A stretch of DNA of 64,000 nt, taken from NCBI GenBank assembly GCA_963457665.1, contig OY735209.1, forward strand, positions 57,798,519 to 57,862,518, given 5' to 3'. Of the stretch, positions 56,856 through 64,000 are shown piece after piece (within the stretch, counting starts at the first letter, position 1; every line of letters begins with the position of its first letter). Under the pieces are notes generated by a model. It was not told the DNA's origin. It ran no database searches and was given only the letters and a program-made list of their open reading frames with translations. Origin of the DNA: Thysanoteuthis rhombus (lineage: Eukaryota > Mollusca > Cephalopoda > Oegopsida > Thysanoteuthidae). Position numbers and translations under genes: made by a program.

Positions 56856-57833
56856 CTATTCCTATGGAAGAGCATTGCATATATATATGTATATATTCTC
56901 TCCTTTGCTAATGGATCATATTGCATTTCGGACGATATTTCCCGTTTATTTTTGATGCAATGGTAATTTATTTTTGTTTCGGACGTTTTAACGGGGATTC
57001 ACATAGAATATCGATTGGAAACAACTATTTATATATTATTTATATCTTTAATTACAGAGACAATTGTTGCCAAATGCTGTCAAAAATTGTATTTACAACT
57101 TCGCAGGTTTTAAACTGAAGCTCAAGAGGCTTTGTTTGGGCATAACACTTGTAACAATCGTTTGCCAAATTCTCGTTAGAGGGAAAGAAAGATAACAGTT
57201 ACCCTCTTGCATTAAATCTTGGTGCGACTGAAATCCGTAATACGTGCAGCTGTTCCTGATGTAGGCTTCTGGAAATTGGTCTGTGAGTTTGATACGTCTA
57301 AAAGTCACCGGCGAACTACTAATGCAAAAATCATTATTAATTTTACAAGGCGTATTAACCTATTTTTAAAATGGAATCACTTGAAAATAAAGGGTATTTG
57401 CTCTAAATTTTTTTAGGGGAAATATAACTGCAAATTCATGACATGGAAAACATGGATTTTCGAGACGGTGCATCATACCTGCATTTGTTTCAGTAAAGTT
57501 ATCTACTATCATTATCAATCTAGATTTACTTATATTTTTGATTTTAGCAGCAACGAAAAAGACAATTCGTTTAGAAAGTTCAAACTGACTCATTCAGAAT
57601 ATGAGATATCATAAAAAAAGTGAATTTCTTTTTAACCTGAGGATGATAACGGGAAGGAAAAATAAGTGGCCGTTTAGGAAAAAAAGTTGAACTCAGTGAC
57701 CGTTGCATGTGTTGGGTTTCAATCTGAGGAAAAAAGAGTACGAATAATGGCGAAGCTAGCATCCGGAATAGGTGGGAAATGTATTGAAAAACAAACGACC
57801 TTAAGAGATGATATTACTGAAGGAGAAGAATTG
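56856..57833. other. Noncoding DNA
   Basis: A 65-codon plus-strand frame at 57219-57416 has ordinary composition but no recognised family. No splice context supports it. Confidence 0.4.
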
Positions 57834-58075
57834 TGAGAAGGGGATAAAAAAGCGAAAAAGAAAAGAAGAATGGCGAAGAAAAAGAAGAAAAACCTGGAGA
57901 GAAAGTCTATTGCATGTAGAGAGAAAAAGAAGAAGAAAAAGAAGAGAAGAAGGCCAGAAGATGAAGACGTGAAGAAGACAAACCAGAAGAAGTAGAAAAA
58001 GGCGAGAAGGAAGAGAAACGGGGGAAGAAGGACCCGGAGAGATAGAAAAAAGATGAGAGGGAAAAGAAGGAGCTT
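57834..58075. repeat. Purine-rich (GAAGAA)n tract
   Basis: About 240 bp are over 85% A+G by eye, in imperfect AAGAAG/GAGAAG units. Translation gives only Lys/Glu/Arg low-complexity text, so a coding role is not supported. Confidence 0.85.
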
Positions 58076-59339
58076 GATTTGGCGGGCTTCTTCCTGTCTA
58101 TGATGTCGGGTATTTTCCTACTTCGTATCACTTACGCATAAATTATCGTCTGCTTGGGAAACATTTGCATCAGATGCAACAACATCAACAACAAAACTAT
58201 TAGCAACAATGAAAGAAAGAAAATCAACAAAAAAAGGCAGCGGTTTTACTTAGCATTTCTGCTTCATACCAACCTCCTCTGATCATCCATCGTCGCTGTT
58301 CACATACAGTTTAAGTCGTTCCAACATTCGTTTGTCTTTCTTCTGAACTATTTAGTTTACACCAGAAGGATTGCTTTTCTTCCTTTAGTTTTATTTTTAA
58401 TGTTTTCTCTTTCATTACAACCGAAGCTGTCAACTCAGTGCCTACAAAAGCCAGAGGTTTTTTGTAACTATTTAAACAGCACCCCGCGTCAATGTCTGTT
58501 TAACGTGTAGGCTAACACGCGTACGTGTAGGGAAGGACAAAAATTACCCAGTCCTCGTGACCAGTGTCACGAAAGCGTCAAAAATGTACCCCCTACCCTC
58601 TCCTTATTGTGTGGTTTGGAGGTGCTGGTCTGAGGTCGGAATACCTAGGACTGGTTATTATATACTCTTTGTGATCACAGGACGAATTCTGGGCCGTTTT
58701 TTTCCTGTAATGCAACTAAAAATTCTCCAGGGAGAATCTTTCAATTAATTCAATTTTTAAAAAGTACTCTGGATGCATCCAAACTGTCCTAAGCCAACAT
58801 AATTTTTGGAAGATTAAGAACAATAATGACGATTACTACGTCTACAAACGCACCTAAAACAATTTTTTCTCTTTTTAGGAAAGTTTCTAACCAAGTACTT
58901 CAGGTCTTGTGATTTGCAGTCCTGCCTGTAATACTTGGCCATGCCTAGTGGTATATCGGATAGAACTGGTCATAAAGTGGGATGGGCGTCGGTGCACATT
59001 AGTATGCAGACAGTTGATGGTAATTCTGGAATGTTATTAAAAAAATCTTATCTGGAATTGTGACAAGATTTAAGGGTATCGAAGAATGGATACTAGGATC
59101 AAAACATCTATCCAGAGGACAAGATAATAAGGATAGCCGAATGATGGAGACAATATTGCTCGGTGTTATAGTATCTCGACAAGGAATAGTTTTCCAGGGC
59201 CCTAAAATGTGTCATGGGCTCCGGATGAATTTACTAAATAACGAGGAGTGTATTGTATGGTGCTCCGAACACAGTCCGAATGAATAGGTTACTAAGCCAA
59301 AGTCAGGTCTCAAAATACATCGTCGTCTGTTTCTGACTA
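58076..59339. other. Noncoding DNA
   Basis: No recognised gene. 58550-58740 and 59060-59290 are GC-richer with short frames of no known family. Confidence 0.4.
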
Positions 59340-59420
59340 TCTATGGACTTTTTTGATGGCTGAGATAGATACGTATTCTCCTCCAGCGTCTGTGATCCGG
59401 GTTCGAACGTAGGTAAAAGG
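59340..59420 (+). mobile_element. tRNA-like SINE head
   Basis: GATGGCTGAGATAGATACG (A box) and GGGTTCGAACG (B box) stand at tRNA spacing. The acceptor stem does not pair, so a functional tRNA gene is unlikely. Confidence 0.5.
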
Positions 59421-59559
59421 AGGCCAATTCGCACAGCAGACAGGATGGCTTTTCCTACTTGGGACATTGTTGCAACCCGATATCTGACAGTATTTGTAAA
59501 ATATGTTACGTCTACGTCATCCAAGAACCCATTTCTCTCTTTTGCTCTCTCCCTATCCG

Positions 59560-59780
59560 TTTAGTTCTGTCAATGGTTTTGGCTCTGTTTCTCAAACGAT
59601 CCGGGGAGGCCCCGTAATTGTTGATTTTCACGGGGCTAAATGGCTTCAACTGAAGAGGAGAAATGGGTTTGCATCCCTCCCGAGAGCATTCATCCAGAGT
59701 GAACGCAAACTTTCCAAGCTAGAGTTTCGCTGATTTCATTACCCGAGCCGTTAACCGTTAGGCCACTCACATGTTCCCCT
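59560..59780 (-). mobile_element. tRNA-derived SINE, GTTCACT family
   Basis: The minus strand has GTGGCCTAACGGTTAACGGC (A box), then AGTTTGCGTTCACTCTGGAT, AATGCTCTCGGGAGGGATGC and AGCCATTTAGCCCCGTG, matching the body of 28924 and the end of 34085. Confidence 0.65.
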
Positions 59781-60043
59781 ATTTTGCTTGGCTTGGTAAC
59801 TAATTGAATCTTCACCTTGTGTGCGCTTCCTGTTCTAAGAGGAAAGTAAACAACCTTGACATTTAGACATGTTATGATTACGTTGAGATACTATTAAACA
59901 ACTCTCTGTTACACTCATTATTGATGTAAAGAAAATTATCTGACGAAGTCTGTTGATTATCGATTGAAACGTCTAGTTTTGTAAACGTTACACAAATGAG
60001 AGGATCTCAAGCGAGCATTCTTCTTCATTCCTGTTCATAGCAC

Positions 60044-60355
60044 CAGGGGCGTAGCTAGAGATGGGGTAGGGAGGGCTCCCTCTAACGTCTAATGAGATTA
60101 GATGAAAAAGGAAAAATTGCAATGAATAGACATTCTCTATCAATTGATTGACGAAAAATGAAAAAAATATCTCCAAAGGCTGAATTATTATTTATGCAAT
60201 TCATGTTGGTACAGATATATCTGAGTTATTATTGAATAATGTCAGTAGAAATGCAGTAGGTGAACTACGATTTATGAAGTTTTGGGGAACTCTCTCCATT
60301 GGGGAGTCAGGGGATTCATCCAATACCTTACTCCTATCACTCAGCTACGCCTCTG
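60044..60355. mobile_element. hAT-type MITE (CAGGGGCGTAGCTAG ends)
   Basis: The left end CAGGGGCGTAGCTAGAGATG and the reverse complement of the right end, CAGAGGCGTAGCTGAGTGAT, form inverted repeats. The flanking 8-mers CATAGCAC and CATGTCAT match at 5 of 8, an eroded target duplication. 312 bp, no coding content. Confidence 0.7.
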
Positions 60356-60384
60356 CATGTCATTAAGATATCACGCGCGTGGAA

Positions 60385-60815
60385 CATCATCATCATCATC
60401 ATCATCAGTTTTTTATCATCCGTTGTTGGACATTCACCTTACCCAGGATCTGCCACATTTCTTTATCATGGGCGTCGCGGAGCCTGTATTTTGTAAATTT
60501 GTCTAGTTCATCTCTCCATATTGTATTCTATCGCTCAGTTTTGCATGTGATCTTTAGGGATCTATGTTTTGAGGCGTGATGTCCATCAGTTTCCTGCTAT
60601 TCTTGCCACATGACCAGCCCATTGCCATTCAAGTTTTCTGGTACATTCTATGATATCTCGGACTCCCGTTTTCTCCCTGATATACTGTGCTGTTTCACGA
60701 TCTCTCCATGTGAAGTTGAACATGATTCTCTTATGTGTGCGTTGCATGGTTCTCCGTTTGAGGGTCTGTCTGTAGGTTAGGTTCCACGTTTCAGCTCCAT
60801 AAGGCTTGTCGTAAC
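60385..60815 (-). pseudogene. RTE/BovB-like LINE 3' end with (TGA)n tail
   Basis: The minus strand reads PYGAETWNLTYRQ, then MFNFTWRDRETAQYIREKTG, RDIIECTRKLEWQWAGHVAR and, after a shift, DEMW-type HDKEMWQILGKVNVQQR. These are the usual last blocks of this ORF (YG.ETW, DR...E.IR..T.V.DI......KW.WAGH.AR, R.W..L.EA..QQ). It ends at the (TCA)8 run 60385-60407, which on the minus strand is a (TGA)n tail typical of RTE elements. Confidence 0.8.
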
Positions 60816-61141
60816 AAGGAAATAACAAGAGATTTATTTTACCACAGATACAAGTTAGTAGTGTTCGTGAAATTTGATTTGTAAGAGTCATAGAATACAG
60901 TTCAATTATCATGCAAATGCTAATAGATGAGAACACAGGAGAAATTTCTCCATAGTTTGAATATATGAGTGCGTATGAATAAAGTCTGTGAAAGACTTTT
61001 AATGGAGGATGACTGCGTAAGCTTGTATAGAAAGTATTTGGTGAATTGTGTGTAATTGTCTGTCGATAGAGAAGATGAATCAGTATTAATTGGTAATTGT
61101 CTTTCCTTTGTGATGCTGTGTATATAGGCGTATTGTTCTGT

Positions 61142-61145
<4 letters not shown>
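60816..61145. other. Noncoding DNA
   Basis: The minus-strand frame that continues the LINE remnant here has no family resemblance and runs into the microsatellite. Confidence 0.5.
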
Positions 61146-61180
<35 letters not shown>

Positions 61181-61193
61181 AGATCGATCAATC

Positions 61194-61238
<45 letters not shown>
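61146..61238. repeat. (TG)n and (AG)n microsatellites
   Basis: (TG)14 at 61146-61173, then (AG)21 at 61197-61238. Confidence 0.95.
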
Positions 61239-61241
<3 letters not shown>

Positions 61242-62980
61242 AGCCATTTTATGTTAGTGCGTCTGTAAAGGTGATATTTGGCTGTCTATCTGAGATGGGT
61301 TAGGTCGCTTGCTTATATCGTAAAACAGGTGGCTCATTTTGATTGGTTGGTTAGCGAATTGTCTACTACTACGTCCGCGTCTTTCCTTGGAGAGGGAGTG
61401 TGTTTTCTTTGAAAAAGGCGAATTTCTTTGGAGCCTAGTGATGACAGATATCAACCAGTTGTGGCCATTTTTACGTTTGATTATTTAAAGTACGGAAGCT
61501 CATAATTGGTGTAATTGTTTTACGGAAATTTTTGATTCTGTTTATTAACAGATACCTGGGAGTCTGACACATTCGGTGCAGTTTGTAGCCTCTGAAGGTA
61601 TTTCTTGCAGACGATGACAATATATTTTCTTGGGTGAAATAAAAAAAGTTCCTTTCTAAACTCTTTTTTTTTCTTTTTTAGTATACATCACCAATTTTTT
61701 TATTAGGAACATTCATTAAATGAAATTGTCTTATAAGACTACCAAAGAGAGAATAAAAAAGAAACTAAATAAGGAAGATACTTTGCTATGGGGCATGACT
61801 CAAGAACTAATCATTTTTGAGAGAACCATCATAAAATAGGTAGAAAAGAGTTTTCAATGGTTTGCAAAGTGGCTGCCGATAGAAGTGGAAATGAGGTCAG
61901 GATTAAACAGAAACAGTTCAAAAAATATTCCAAAATAATTAGCATTAATTTCTTTTACGTCTGTATTTAGGAGACTTATAAAAATAATAGTTCATTCCCG
62001 TGAAAGAATCACGGATCTATTTAAAATTCTATGAAATGATTAGAAAAAGAAGAAAGTGAAAGAGTCCATAGTTTCAAATGGATAAGAAATATTTTTACTA
62101 GAGAAATTTTTAAGTAAAAGAGTCCATTATTACGGACAGAGAAACAGAAAAATCACATTATTATATGAGTAGATTAAGCTTAGCTTGGTCTAACACAGGG
62201 TAGTACTTATGTAACAACCAGTGAGTACGTAAGCATTGTTAACTCCTGGCACAAAGTCACAGTGACGTGATACCGAGCTAAGCTTGAATATTACAACATA
62301 GTTATAACAGTATGTTATATTAGTTAGCTAACCATTACACCACGGCGAAATTCAGTTGCATGAAATTTTCAAAAATGCTACAGGTATTTGTAAAATTAAA
62401 GTATATTTGGTCCATACTTACACCATGAAAATCTTTGTCAGAAGCTTTGGGGATCTTTTTCGGTTACAAAAGGAAAATTAAACTTTGTTCTCCGTTTTAG
62501 GCTACCGTACTTTGAAATTATGGATATCAGCTTTCGGCCAAAAAACTGTATAATGCGATTCTTTGGATTTTTTTTTTTAGTTCATTGTTCTTTAATATTT
62601 TCATATCAACTCATTGTGAATGTTCAACAGTATACAATTCGCCATTTAAGTGCCTTGCTTCATGAGTAAGTAGTTTGGTTCCAGTTACTGAACCCAGGTT
62701 TGAAATCTGAACTAATTTACTTCCTCTTTTGGAGCTTGAACTGGCCTCGTCATAACCCTGGAGTCAGTAAACATGACATTATAAAAAGCCATTAGAAGGA
62801 AAGAAAAGATGATCTATGCTGATATCAAAATAATGATCTTCAGTCGGCCATTTTTGTACTTGTAAAATACTCCATACCCATGTGATGTAAGTAAATATAA
62901 AATATATCAAGATGGCTGGTGAAAGTCATTTTCCAACATCTGCTAATAAGAAATTACTGATTTATCTACTTATTAGTTGA
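61239..62980. other. Noncoding DNA with one tRNA-like head
   Basis: Mostly AT-rich and featureless. On the minus strand near 62325-62350, GCCGTGGTGTAATGGTTAGC is almost a tRNA A-box region, followed by AT-rich, partly self-complementary DNA and no clear B box. Probably a decayed SINE head. Confidence 0.45.
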
Positions 62981-63811
62981 GGTACTCGGCGTTGCCCGGG
63001 AAAAACTTTCTAAATCTGATAACACTGGGAAGCAAATGATATTTCATAGAGATTTCATTGAAAAAAAAACTCCGAGAAGGTATGCCTATCCCCTCTGTAA
63101 ACTTTGAAGATTAATTAAAAAAACAAACAAAATGATAATTCATTTGATCATTTTTTGGCGTTAGTAGTTCGCAGATCAAAGCGGAGTATCGAAATAAAAT
63201 TCTGCCCGTATTTTATCATTGTGTTTGAGTGGGGATTAGAGTTAGAAGTATGGTTGGTGAACCTGCTCTGAGAAAAAGATCTTTTATTGTCACTTTAGGG
63301 TTAGATTCATCGAAAAAAAATTGCTCAACTGTCGTAGGCACTAAGAGAAGGAGACATTCATGTCCATAGTCGTCTATGTCGAAGGGAAAGTGAAGATGCA
63401 GTTTAGTATTATAACAACATTGTAAATATAACTCCCTCTTATAAAACCTTTAAATATTGACTTTCTCAAAACAGATTTCCCCGATATTTGGAGGTATAAT
63501 AAATTGAAAGCACATCAAATTGAAAGGAAAAGAAAATTCGTCCGTCAGGTTTTGAAATCGATCAGCCGATTGTATTTACTGCGTTTCTAAACATTGCTGT
63601 ATTTTTGCTCTCGCTGATTTTATTAGCATTAGAATTTTTATGTGAATGCGAATGCGAACGTAGACCCCATAGGAATCGATGGGTTAATTTTCGTGAAATT
63701 CGACCTTAAAAGGTTGATTGGTTATTGCTGATTTGGAATATGCTAGCACACACAACAGGGCATACCTGTATAGCACAGCACACAACGTCTGACAAACAGG
63801 CATAAGCACTA

Positions 63812-63851
<40 letters not shown>

Positions 63852-64000
63852 TCACATCTTCATCCACGTCCACAGTCTCTTCTGACGAAATTAAGACTAC
63901 AGTTTAGCATTAGCTACAATGGTAATATTTAAAGGTTTTATAAGAGGGAATTATCCAACCCCCTCTTATAAAACCTTTAAATATTTCCTTTCTCAAACCT
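62981..64000 (+). repeat. Interspersed repeat with internal duplication, running off the window
   Basis: Starts near GGTACTCGGCGTTGCCCGGG. The block CAGTTTAG(T/C)ATTA...CCCTCTTATAAAACC then TTTAAATATT and TTTCTCAAA occurs at 63400-63470 and 63900-64000, so about 500 bp is repeated in tandem. An (AT)n run lies at 63814-63847. No coding content recognised. Confidence 0.5.
63924..63985. repeat. Perfect 25-bp inverted repeat, 12-bp spacer
   Basis: 63924-63948 (AATATTTAAAGG...) and 63961-63985 (...CCTTTAAATATT) are exact reverse complements around the spacer AATTATCCAACC. Confidence 0.95.

Noticed and set aside
58076-58131. Ser/Phe-rich minus-strand frame over the purine tract (57907-58131)
   Set aside because: Antisense of a low-complexity tract; no family resemblance.
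60816-61191. N-terminal part of a 201-codon minus-strand frame
   Set aside because: Only the part below 60815 is LINE-derived; the start is Thr-His repeats from (TG)n and unassigned text.

Overview
The window is AT-rich animal nuclear DNA. It has one large intron-bearing gene, one compact gene and a dense load of degraded transposons, tRNA-derived SINEs and dinucleotide repeats. Penelope-like, Tc1/mariner, hAT, RTE-type and tRNA-SINE remnants, together with two conserved animal membrane-traffic and signalling genes, suggest a mollusc. A coleoid cephalopod (octopus-like) fits best, but this is inferred from remembered repeat families, not from a search. There is no operon structure, phage, CRISPR array or bacterial gene.

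Two protein-coding genes are secure. RALGAPB (non-catalytic beta subunit of the Ral GTPase-activating complex) lies on the minus strand. Three consecutive coding exons (15774-15968, 10223-10421, 7497-7661) join in phase and give the first 186 residues. The rest of the gene should lie below position 7497 or beyond the left edge; I could not find exon 4. STX5 (syntaxin-5, the ER/Golgi Qa-SNARE) lies on the plus strand at 30172-31080 as one uninterrupted 302-residue frame, with possible noncoding leader exons upstream and poly(A) signals after it. A short candidate terminal exon of an unidentified minus-strand gene is at 25357-25449.

Layout: 1-16 kb is RALGAPB and its introns, which hold remnants of mariner, hAT, a Penelope-like element with a GIY-YIG domain, a Tc1-like transposase, a LINE 3' end and a jerky/pogo-like transposase. 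16-23.8 kb holds a local direct duplication, one copy of which carries a tRNA-SINE with a hammerhead-like core, then a LINE reverse transcriptase remnant and a Tc1-like transposase split by a 380-bp element with long inverted ends. 25.4-29.2 kb is SINEs and microsatellites. 29.4-31.3 kb is STX5. 31.3-64 kb has no recognised host gene. It contains a 180-bp tandem repeat, a SINE foldback, five same-orientation copies of a 300-420 bp repeat (39.6-44.4 kb), duplicated AT-rich blocks, an LTR-retrotransposon integrase remnant, LINE 3' ends, hAT MITEs and a perfect 25-bp palindrome at the right edge.

The two genes do not form a pathway unit. RALGAPB acts in Ral GTPase shut-off and STX5 in ER-Golgi membrane fusion. 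The points most worth checking are the intronless STX5 frame, the hammerhead-like cores tied to Penelope-like and SINE repeats, the nested insertion with its deducible empty site, and the local five-copy repeat family.
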